Shown here: positions 54,835 through 64,000 of the stretch, piece after piece
How the letters are laid out: each line of letters starts with the position of its first letter
Position numbering within the stretch: position 1 is the first letter of the stretch
Assembly: GCA_038501625.1 (NCBI GenBank)
Contig: JAZAYU010000010.1
Coordinates: 124,001-188,000, forward strand
Reading direction: 5' to 3'
Length of the DNA: 64,000 nt
From: Corbicula japonica
Taxonomy: Eukaryota; Mollusca; Bivalvia; Venerida; Cyrenidae
The notes under the pieces: model-generated
The model's input: the letters and a program-made list of their open reading frames with translations, nothing else
Database searches by the model: none
Told to the model about the DNA's origin: nothing
Translations under genes and position numbers: made by a program

Positions 54835-55260
54835 AAGAAAGAAAGCAACATTTTTATTTTTTGTCATTCATTTTCGCGACCAGGAAATTGCAAGTCAAAC
54901 TCACTTTTACAAATAAATCACATTGTATACATTTGTTAGATAAGTAAAAGGTCTTAGATATTTTTTTTTATTTTGAGTTGTATTTCTACAACCCGTTTAT
55001 TTTAGATATTGTTGTCTTTAACTCATTTCTCGTGAAGACTTTTAAATTAATGTTTAGTTTGCTTCGTTTTGCGATAAATTGCAAATAAAATTTTAGGATA
55101 TTTTTAGGTTTAACTATTTTTCAGTACCGTTCTAACTTTTCTTATGTAAAACAAATATTGATAGCATTGGTTTGTGCAAGGTTTCATTTAACTGCATTTT
55201 TCAGTTAGAGAGATTTTGATATTTTTCCGTTTTTCAATGACAGTGCAATGACAAAGGCCA
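54835..55260. mobile_element. Non-autonomous TIR element, copy 3 (diverged)
   Basis: TTTTCGCGACCAGGAAATTG, AAGTCAAACTCACTTTTACA and, near the right end, GTGCAAGGTTTCATTTAACT and AGAGATTTTGATATTTTTCC correspond to the copies at 10385 and 43292. The left end is not recognisable. Confidence 0.55.
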
Positions 55261-55327
55261 TAGCATCTTAAAACATTAACAACTTAATGCTAAGTGAAAA
55301 AAAAGTCTTATTTTTCTGTTTTGCATA

Positions 55328-55430
55328 ATTCTGAAGCATTTGATTGGCTTAAATGACGACCAGTCGCCATTCGGGCCAATCAGATGCTTGAGAATGAGCT
55401 CCAATCTTAGTTTTATTATCTTGGGCAAAG
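55328..55430. repeat. Palindromic repeat of the ATCTGATTGGCTGAAA family
   Basis: GAAGCATTTGATTGGCTTAA, GACGACCAGTCGCCATTC and GGCCAATCAGATGCTTGAGA form a symmetric hairpin, ending TTTTATTATCTTGGGC. Confidence 0.75.
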
Positions 55431-56648
55431 GTAAAAGTTAAGACATAAATGGAAATATACCGGTAGGTTGTTTATTTCAATCCCATGTATTACGAAGGAT
55501 ATTTATTTTAGAAAAAGATGGTCAGTAAAGTAAGGCTACCTCACGAACTACCTGCTTGTTCTTAGCCATTTTAAAATGTCAAGAGCTAAAAATAGCTTTA
55601 AAAATATATGAAAAGTCTTTCATCTGACACGTGACGCAGCGACGTCCGGAAGCTGTTAGACGGTGAATTACAATTACATTCATTCATGAAGAAACACATT
55701 TACAGAACAGACAAATCTTATTACCGTTTTTGTAAGATAATATCCTTAATATAATCTACAGACACATATCATTTACCAATCCTTTTCATAGAATGAGTTT
55801 TCATATTTGATAAATTGGCGGCATGAATGTCAATTCGCGTATATAAGAAATTCTCTTACAACAATAGCTTGTTTATGAAGCGAATCATCGATAAAAGAAA
55901 ACAAATTTGTTCTTGTTTGTTCAGCAGTCTGGTCATCGAGTTCACAAAAATATGAAAAGAGCGCATTAAATAAATAACCAAGCCTTAATTTAATTATTTT
56001 TAATAGGAATTGAACATGCAATATCTGGTTTGGGGTAACTCCGCGCGTTCCATGTTAATTTTTAACACCTATATCTGAACAGAAATGTGGACAAAATAAT
56101 ATTTAACGAGTATACACTATACTAGAATAAAACAATTAAAACTCCTTACTTATTTACAAGTTTTGTTTTGAGATGGCATACAGTTTGAACAATTCTCGGT
56201 TGCGTGCGTAAAGTAGGCCCATTTTAACATATAATCTTGTTCCCATCCGTGGTTCTAATAGACAAAGAAAAACAGAGCTCTAATCAATACGTTTAAATTA
56301 AAACTATCCAAACATGAAATGTACGTTCCGTTGTGCGAATGTATTAACATGATTATTCACACACATTTAAGTCAAATTATTTCACGAACCATATGAAATG
56401 AACTAATAAACAGCATTTTAGAAAACAATATTAATTTGAATCATAATTATTCTGTCTTACACCAAAGCTGCGATGGGACCTCGTAAATATCATGAAAGCT
56501 GAATACTTCTGTAATAATAGGATATCCCTCGGTAGCAGTTTCCATTAATTCGTAGCTTATTGTCTACACACACTGTATGAGTCATCGCTCTTTCTTGATT
56601 GGGACTGTCCATCTTTGATTTGTTTACAGTAAAGCGTCGCGGTTGCAT
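55431..56648. other. No recognisable feature
   Basis: AT-rich DNA without supported features. Confidence 0.45.
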
Positions 56649-56650
56649 AA

Positions 56651-56891
56651 GGCCGCTATTCCATACCTCCGTGTACGTGTCCGTTCCGCGTCCGTGTTCG
56701 TGTCCGCGACGTGGAACGGACACGGAGGTATGGAATAAACCCAACGTTATCTTTGGTGAGTGAAAAATCGCGGTCACGGACGCGGACGCGGAACGGACAC
56801 AGAGGTATGAATACCCAACGATATCTTTGGTGAGTGAAAAATCGCGGACACGGACACGGATCACGCATCACGGAACTATGGAATAGCGACC
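56651..56891. mobile_element. GC-rich MITE with TAA target duplication
   Basis: The element starts GGCCGCTATTCCATACCTCC and ends ACTATGGAATAGCGACC, with TAA directly before (56648-56650) and after (56892-56894). A 3-bp TAA duplication suggests PIF/Harbinger relatives. Inside, CCGTGT/ACACGG-rich arms form a strong hairpin, and a block of about 73 bp with ATCTTTGGTGAGTGAAAAAT occurs twice (56751 and 56822). Overlapping Arg/Val-rich frames are artefacts. Confidence 0.85.
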
Positions 56892-56894
56892 TAA

Positions 56895-57470
56895 CACGTT
56901 TCCTGACTTAAAATAATTGTGTATACTCATTCTCTTGAACCAAGTATTATAGATGCAGTTCGTGTTTAAATTGAACCAATCATATGCTGCAATTACGTTG
57001 TCATATTTTCTATATGGCAGAATATTATTAATTCGTTCTTTGTTTACATAAACTGAACTTAAGTTGCGAAACACATTCTAAATTTGCTTCTAAATAATAT
57101 TCGTAATATTTAATGGGGATCGTCACGGGGAAAAGGTGTATTCGGTTATAGTTCGCGACATACAGCTTTTGCTATATTTTTATTTTAAAATTTATCCGCG
57201 CTGCGTTGGAAGTTGAGTTCGGTTGATGTAACTATTGAGGCTTATATCTGAACACAAGTATATTTCGAATAAATGCATTTTTTTCGCTTACGTGTAGTTT
57301 AATTCTTACAATTATTCACAGTTTACAGTAAAAAGGTTTCTGTATTATGGCAGCCGTACATGAAGATGATCTTCCCGTACAAATCATTAATAACAGTTAC
57401 ATGTATCGGTATATGATCGATTTACCATGTTTCATAATGACAAACACTTTATCAGAGTATTTTTTGGACG
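56895..57470. other. No recognisable feature
   Basis: AT-rich DNA without supported features. Confidence 0.45.
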
Positions 57471-57471
57471 A

Positions 57472-57491
57472 GGGGGGGGGGGGGGGGGGGG
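57472..57491. repeat. Homopolymer run of 20 G
   Basis: Uninterrupted G run, followed by TGGTCGGCGGTGGG. The true length is uncertain because such runs are prone to sequencing and assembly error. Just downstream, CTGTCCCGGCTAGCAGTCGG resembles the A-box part of the tRNA-headed units at 41.1 kb. Confidence 0.85.
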
Positions 57492-57549
57492 TGGTCGGCG
57501 GTGGGTTTGTCTGTCCCGGCTAGCAGTCGGTTAAGTGTTCGGCGTTATG

Positions 57550-58975
57550 TTATGATTTTGTTTTCCAATGCCGTAGCCTTTAAATTATCATCATAATGGT
57601 CTTATGTGTGCGAATAATGCGAGAGCCTGACACTATCTCGTTGTTGAAAAAATTAGTTTGTCAATATATTTTGTTTAACAACAAAATTACGATATAAGTC
57701 ACCTGACCCTTATACGCCAATCAGATATGTTCTATATTGGAGATGATTACAAGGTTTTAATTATATATTACCGGGTGTTTAAAGCTCGACCAGAGCCACT
57801 TTTATGGACGTCGAAAATTCCGACGCTTAGTTTGGATAAAAATAGGTTTTTGCATGTGTAAAAGCGACCAAGGTCGCACATTTTTATGACCATTAATTTA
57901 CTCGGACTACATTTTTGATCATAAAATTAAGCCGGACTTATTTAACTTTTGTGCTATTTGGTTGAGTCAAGCATGCAATAATCGTCGCATATTACGAAAA
58001 CTATTACATTAATATTGCACATTCCTAGAACTTTTATGAATGAAACTGGTTCTGTTTCTTATATTCAAATCTCTTGTGTGTATGCTTTGATCATTATCAA
58101 TAGGCGTCGTGTTTCAGAACTCTGAATGAAACTTTCCTATAATAGCTTTCCTTTAGCTTTCTTGTTCGTTCTTATATAAGATAATGCGCTCTTTATGTGA
58201 ATTATATACTTGTAGAAATAAGAGCCGGTCGACACCATGCTCGACTTTTCGAAGAATTGGAAATAAAACAAGAACATTTTAAAAAAGACGTCATTCCAAC
58301 TGGGGAGATTTTTAGCTGTTTAAACTGACACACTACTCCACACCCACTACAAAATATTTTTTTATTGGTGAGAGTTTCGAAAGAAAACGAAAAAGTAAAA
58401 AAAAAATGTCTTTGGATACCATTTCTTACTGCACCGTTTAAACCACAAACACGTACATTTCCAACGAATTTCATGTTTGGATAGTTTTAATTGAAACGTA
58501 ATGATTAGAGCTCTTTTTCCTTTATCTATTAGAACCACGGACCATGGATGGATGTCAAAGTCCACAGCCGATCCCGAAACAGCAAAACAAGTTTGTTGGT
58601 TTAAGTACATGCAAAAAAAAACAACAAAAACAACATAAGTAAACAAAACAAACCAAAGACAACAGTATTTTTGGAGGAGGGACCACCTTCAGGCTCATGA
58701 AACCACACCATTTCTAACAGCACTGTCTAAACCACACAACAATTTTGTATCATTTTAGTATCATTTGTTTAATACCGTTTTCTATAGCCATATAGATAAA
58801 TATTACTTAAAGGTGTAAAATACTAGAACTTGGAAGTGGGGGTAACCGATCAAGCACCACGAAAATCTTGTTTTGGTGCGAGTTCTTAAAGAAAAAAAAA
58901 TGATAAAGGAAAAACATTATTTTTGAAAAGGATGGCGGAGGGGTGGTGGATAAGTACCTGAATTTAAATCCTACT
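57550..58975. other. No recognisable gene
   Basis: AT-rich DNA. Short palindromic words such as GACGTCGAAAATTCCGACG (57809) occur, but I see no gene or family match. Confidence 0.45.
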
Positions 58976-59007
58976 GGAATTCTTTACCTTTTTGATAAAT
59001 ATATAAG

Positions 59008-59055
59008 TGAATGAATGAATGAACTACTTACTTACTTAATTAATTAATTAATAAC
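59008..59055. repeat. GAAT / TTAC / TTAA microsatellite cluster
   Basis: Consecutive short runs of (GAAT)n, (TTAC)n and (TTAA)n. Confidence 0.85.
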
Positions 59056-59299
59056 ATTATTTATCGGAAGGGATACACCCGATCTTTCTCTTACCCCCAA
59101 CATTATTTAATCGCTGGGAGTTTTGAAAGAAACAATACAAAAAAAGGGAAATGGACGGCGGATTCGTGGTAGAACACTTAGAACTGTAAATTTTAAAGAT
59201 GTCCGCTTTGGATAAATCTATAATGCTGGCCAAAGTATCAGTTGAAGTAGATGAGCAATCTGATGTGTTTACCACAATTTCAGTCGTTCATGACCACAG

Positions 59300-59525
59300 C
59301 TTCATCAAACATACAGAGTTAGCTTGTTTCAAAATATCAGATGTTTATAATGTATATGTATTTGCTTATATTCGCCTGTCCGCTGCTTTATCAAAATACA
59401 GAGTAAGTTTGGTTCAAAATATCAGATGTTTATAATTTATAAGTATTTGATCAATCACCTGTCCGCTGCTTTATCAAAATACATAGTTAGTTTGGTTCAA
59501 AATATCAGAAGTTTATAATTAACAA
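59300..59525. repeat. Tandem repeat of about 84 bp, 2.6 copies
   Basis: GGTTCAAAATATCAGATGTT and CCTGTCCGCTGCTTTATCAA recur with offsets of 85 and 83 bp (59331, 59416, 59499). The 78-codon frame overlapping it is not supported. Confidence 0.85.
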
Positions 59526-60150
59526 GTCTATACCACCTATATGCACCCCCGTTCTCGACAAAAAGGTAGAGGTCGTTTCAAAGTGTGACAATCGAGACAT
59601 ATAATTAAATTGCCATGTCTGTGCGTGTTTTACTGCACAAAAATTAAAGTAATGGTTTCAAAATAACATAATATAAATACGTGGAGTATTTACCGAACCT
59701 GCTTATTTTCATATTTGTTTTGTTCGATGTCTTTCAAAGTTCCTTTATCATGTATTTCTGTAATATAATACAGCGATATCAATCGAACCCAGTGAACCTG
59801 TCAAAAGGTCAGTGTGTCAAGCTTGCACTGGACACACACTGCCTGCGGATAAGGTCAGCCGGAAAATCACTTTTAAATTATCGGCCTGTTATCGCTTTAG
59901 TTGCAGACTTTATATAACGATAGTCTTTTGGCGCATATATATTGGACTAGCGCGGCTCTCCAGTGCTCATTCTTAGTGGGTCGTCCGAGCGGCCGACGAC
60001 GGAGACTCTGAGGCCGAAATTCCCCTAAGACGAGTTGTTGTTATCCTTATGCGGTAGCATTCCGCGACAGTTTCAACGGAAACAGAAATGTCGTCAATGT
60101 TAAAGATATGTGTAACTGGCTTTAAAAGATTTAAAGAGATTTTTGAAAGT
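59526..60150. other. No gene; locally GC-richer segment near 59.95-60.02 kb
   Basis: GGGTCGTCCGAGCGGCCGAC and GACGGAGACTCTGAGGCC stand out by composition, but they do not fold into a tRNA and match no other family in the window. Confidence 0.4.
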
Positions 60151-60420
60151 CACCAAAGCCAGTAATATCAAAATGCTACTGGCTAGGTTTGATTAAGCCA
60201 GTTCATGGGCAGTAATGGAAATGTATATTACTGTAAACGCCTTCCACCCCCGGGGTTGAGCGCTTTTTAATATTTTCACAAACATAATTTATATATCGTC
60301 CTCTATAGCATTCAAAGATGGTAAATATTAACAACATGGTATGTACGGGGAGACTTTTTATTTTACAGCCGACACAATGCACAAACATCGCTATATGTGT
60401 CGTGCTTAATGGCCTTCATA
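60150..60420 (-). repeat. Family R, short form
   Basis: GGCTAGGTTTGATTAAGCCA, GTTCATGGGCAGTAATGG, CCCCGGGGTTGAGCG and, further right, TGTACGGGGAGACTTTTTAT. Same order as 40560-40860 with more divergence. Confidence 0.7.
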
Positions 60421-60838
60421 ATTATAATTGCACATCAGTTCATGGTTCACGTTAATGTCAACCTAATTTCTATCATTTTAATATAATTTATGTTACATAT
60501 GATAAAAGCATTTAGAAATAATACTTCTGTAGATGCACTTATTTTCGAAAATTTGTACCCAAGTAATATTATTGATTTAAAAGTTTGAAATTATTTTTTT
60601 TACCTTATAATATCAACATTATTGTATAAAGTTGATAAAAAACAAATACCCTCTTATTTAGTGTCTTAAAATTGAACGATTAAAATGTAATTATGTTTTT
60701 GTGATCACTGGTACTATAATCACTATTTTAATCAAAGGCTGTATTTGTATGATTTGGATACATATTCAACCTTTTTTTAAATGGATATTAACAATAAACA
60801 GCTATATCTTTTATTTAAGTTCGTCCATTGATTTTCCC
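60421..60838. other. No recognisable feature
   Basis: AT-rich DNA without supported features. Confidence 0.45.
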
Positions 60839-60839
60839 A

Positions 60840-61295
60840 GCCAATATTGTTCAATCACCCCCAAGGATATACTTCCTGCTTTTTAAATTTTGCCTTTGGC
60901 GTTGTCTGTGATATGCAGGATTTATATTCTAAGATCCCCTGTCAAATTCTATTCTGTTTAGTTCCGCCCATTATTTTCTCGTTTATAGCACACCCATTCT
61001 CTTATCTGGGTACCATACGCCGCTGAACATGGACTGGTATTAATCTGAAAATACCGCATTGAAGGTTACATGTCCACCACCATATGCATACCATCGTTTG
61101 GGATCGTCAAAACTGTACTGTTTATTTGTGTAAATATTGAGTTGCGCTGAAACCCGGGGCTAGGCGGCGTGGGCAGTAATATGCATTTCCATTAACTGTC
61201 AATGAACAGGCTCAATTAATCCGATCCTGCAATATTTTCATATTTGTCGCGTTCGATGGCTTTCAAAGTTCCCTTTTCATATATATTAAAGTAAG
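60840..61295 (+). repeat. Dispersed repeat family R, long form, copy 3
   Basis: TTCAATCACCCCCAAGGATA, TACTTCCTGCTTTTTAAATT, TTCTGTTTAGTTCCGCCCAT, ACCCGGGGCTAGGCGGCGTG, ATATGCATTTCCATTAACTG and GTCGCGTTCGATGGCTTTCA. Clearest full-length copy on the + strand. Confidence 0.8.
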
Positions 61296-62514
61296 AATGT
61301 TATGTTTATTCCTGACTATGTCAGCAACGGGTATGTAAACTGTAATGCCAAATATATTTAAAAAGACAAAGTGTAGTTTAAAAAAAACAACATATGTGAA
61401 GTTTATATTTAACATTTTATGCAGCTAACTGTTGTTTTTTTTCCAAATAAGGCCTGTAGAAGATCTGGTAACAAATCGATTAACATTTTTTTAAACTAAT
61501 TTAAAACAACAACAACAAACTTACCATAAATCTGATCTTTAAGTTGTCGTAAACGTGATCATTAAAAATATTAAGTAATTTGTGATTTGTTCTGAAAAAA
61601 AGAACACACGTTACAGCAAATATACATAGAATGTCTGTTTTTGTTTCATTTTTTGTTGTTTGGGGTTTTTCCCTTTCTATTTTATTGTAAAAAGTTTCGG
61701 TTTAACCTAAATATTTCAAGTTCGATATTTTCTACTTCCAAATAGCTTATCAATAAAATACACAAACTGATTAGTATTTTATGAAACAACTTTGTTTGTA
61801 ATAAGGATATATTTATAACCAAGTTACGTTTGAAATACCTGTACACGAGAAAACTGTAAAACAGAAAAACGAGCTTTTTTACGCTGATTCGGGGCTGGAT
61901 TAATTAAGTTAATACGATATTTCTAGTATTGCCATTATGCACCCGAACGTCTCGGTCAAGAAAGCTCTAATGTCTAACAGTAGTGCAAGGATTTTCTAGA
62001 CGTGTCAAGTAAATTGCACGTATACTGGAAAATAAGGAAACTTCCACATAATAAGATTGGAAAGTCTTTTAAAGTTATAAATGCCACTTGGAAGAAATGT
62101 CTAGATGAGGTTGATCACCCATTAGCTTATTTTAGAAGTTGAAGGTTCAGTATCTATCACTTAAAAACAAGTTTTCAATATCTCGTTTGTATATGGCGAA
62201 TAAAGATTAAATTCTATTCTGTCCTTAACTAAAAGGAAGGTAATTTGCAAACAAACGTAATATTACAGTAACTGTATCTTTTTGCACCATGCCTATTTTC
62301 ATGAACATAATGTTTACAGAAAAGAATGGGAAAAAATGATTTAAAAAAGGTTTATGAAACTATTGGAGATAAGTTTTTTTGAAGTATATAAATAAGATAT
62401 TAACTAAAATTCCATTTATTCACGTATTTCAATGAACACAATCATTCGGCAATCTACATGTCTACACGAACGTATAGTTGGCTGTAATGAATAAATATTA
62501 TTGATATTATTTAT
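61296..62514. other. No recognisable feature
   Basis: AT-rich DNA without supported features. Confidence 0.45.
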
Positions 62515-62935
62515 CTTTTTTATGCTTGGTGTGATTAAGCTATGGAAAGCATATTACTGTCCACGCCGCATAGCCCAGGGTTGAGTGGGACTAAATATTT
62601 ACACAACTATAAATATTGTGCGAAATATTGTACCTTCAAAGGACATAATTGTTAACAACACTGATTGAATGACCAGTTAGAAATTCACGGCCGCCATACG
62701 GCAAAAATGCTTTTCTGAAAATTTAATACTATTACATAAAAACGAAACCTAGAAAGCAACCGAACACGACAGAAATCAAAATAGTCTAGGTTTTATTCCG
62801 CCTATTCACAAGCCATAATGGAAACGTATATAACTGTACACACGTACATATGTAGTTGATGACAAGTTAAGCACACCACCTATTTTTGCAGGGCTAGGCA
62901 GTTTCGCTCCCAGGTAGAGGCATTATCATTATAAA
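62515..62935 (-). repeat. Family R, short form, broken, with a tRNA-head remnant
   Basis: TTGGTGTGATTAAGC, CACGCCGCATAGCCCAGGGT, CGGCCGCCATACGGC, GAAAGCAACCGAACACGACA and, after a gap, CAGGGCTAGGCAGTTTCGCT, which resembles the region around the B box of the 253-bp units. Confidence 0.6.
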
Positions 62936-63103
62936 CAAAAAAGTAAAATACAGTTAACAAGACACACGCACAAAAAAACAATCTACACACACACAACCTA
63001 TTTGTAATTAGAATTAGAGAGCATAACACAATAAAAAGTAAGACACAATAAACAATAATAACTGAGAATAATAAATTCAAATACATGTATAAAACCATGC
63101 ACA

Positions 63104-63121
63104 TATATATATATATATATA
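63104..63121. repeat. (TA)n microsatellite
   Basis: Short uninterrupted AT alternation. Confidence 0.9.
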
Positions 63122-63129
63122 CATTTACG

Positions 63130-64000
63130 ACAAAAGAGAATTGATTTTACGTTTTAAAACTTCAACATTTCCTATTAGTATTTTTATCGTTAAATCTAAG
63201 ATCTGCCTACAAAACCAAATGCATCATTTTCTTTCTTTTAATCATCCTGCAATTGATTTTAACTTACCCGTTCATCTTTCTGTATTTACAGAACGCCAGT
63301 ATCTGATAGATTTGCTTGAATGAAATTTCTGATAAGAAATAACTTCCCGAAGCAAACTGCGTGGGCGACAGTAAATCATATTTACCAAAATATAAAAATG
63401 ACTGTCTATATCGATATTGCAACTGGCTTAGAATTAGTTCTTGTCGACATTGACATTTCGTCTGACTCATCCAGAACGCTTGAGCATCTCGCGAAGAGAA
63501 AGTCTTTTTCATGCATATTACAATTAACAGTATGACTACACCAATGAAGTTTGTTTAATTTCTCCACATGGAATTGGAGTAAGCTCTTCAAATTTGAAAA
63601 ATAAGAAGATATAGGATTTTGACTTCTGTTTTATGAAATAACCATTATAAAACTCTCATCCTCGTTAAACCAAGGGCATTTGATCAAGGTGAGGGTTAAA
63701 CCGAAAGTCACATAATATAGCGCAGCTTTTGTAACAAGGGTATACGTAAACAACTGAGCAGAAACATTATTGTGGAATTGTTTTTGTATTGTTTTGATAC
63801 TGTTTTTGTTAAAATTATTCCTATAGATATTTTATGTGACAGATTTAAAAAGTGTGTTTGATGATTTCTTATTGTATAATATAAAGAAACATCAAATGAA
63901 CACATACCTTGTCATATTATGGAACAGCGCCAAAAGTATTTGTACTCAATATGTAAGGAACTGCATTATAAATATATTCTTACAGCAATTCTGAACGCAG
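63130..64000. other. No recognisable feature
   Basis: AT-rich DNA. Overlapping open frames of 60-80 codons on both strands near 63141-63590 have no identifiable motif. Confidence 0.4.

Noticed and set aside
56490..56871. Arg/Val/Ser-rich frames of 71-124 codons
   Set aside because: They run across the GC-rich MITE hairpin; composition explains the open frames.
59960..60020. Possible tRNA-Leu/Ser-like sequence in the GC-richer patch
   Set aside because: No B box and no acceptor pairing.
63141..63591. Cluster of overlapping frames on both strands
   Set aside because: No motif, opposing frames equally long; consistent with chance.

Overview
This window looks like AT-rich, non-genic DNA from an invertebrate animal, most likely a bivalve mollusc. 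That is an inference from the repeat content: BEL/Pao, Penelope-like and CR1-type elements typical of lophotrochozoans, many small inverted-repeat elements, and short repeats resembling ones known from bivalve genomes. I found no intact host gene, no convincing host exon, no rRNA, no functional tRNA and no bacterial-type operon. Nearly every recognisable coding stretch is a decayed transposable-element protein, so the window reads as a nested transposon landscape.

Layout. 1-2.1 kb: one unassigned open frame at the edge, then a hairpin repeat. 2.0-9.1 kb: a GIY-YIG endonuclease piece of a Penelope-like element (PLE), several pieces of a recurrent PLE-type 3' tail, and a decayed PLE-type reverse transcriptase (7.3-8.8 kb, minus). 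9.9-10.9 kb: a cryptic GATAACC-type array and an inverted-repeat element. 13.1-16.7 kb: a roughly 105-bp minisatellite interrupted by a structurally complete BEL/Pao LTR element (13524-16619, minus) that has lost RT, RNase H and the integrase core. 17.3-21.7 kb: a tRNA-headed SINE, a PIF/Harbinger derivative, a 1.6-kb terminal-inverted-repeat (TIR) element and a CAGTACTG-ended element. 22.0-22.9 kb: a 151-bp tandem array. 23.8-27.5 kb: a large inverted duplication enclosing a PLE-type RT fragment. 29.1-31.1 kb: a second CAGTACTG-type element and another PLE-type RT copy. 32.4-35.2 kb: a second LINE, split by a GTACGT-rich TIR element. 35.8-39.7 kb: a CR1-like LINE with a 2A-like motif, PHD finger, endonuclease and RT, ending in a 0.46-kb GATGG-type array. 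40-64 kb: dispersed families, tRNA-headed tandem units, further small TIR elements and long stretches in which I recognise nothing.

How the parts relate. The elements record a relative chronology. The BEL/Pao element entered a pre-existing satellite, making a 5-bp target duplication. A PLE-type tail entered the CR1 coding region. A small TIR element entered a PLE RT copy. A GTACGT-rich TIR element entered the second LINE. No element here appears autonomous. The most notable objects are the core-deleted BEL/Pao element with nearly identical LTRs, the CR1 element with a canonical 2A-like motif, the TIR element with three internal repeats, and the inverted duplication. I did not find a clearly new biological system.
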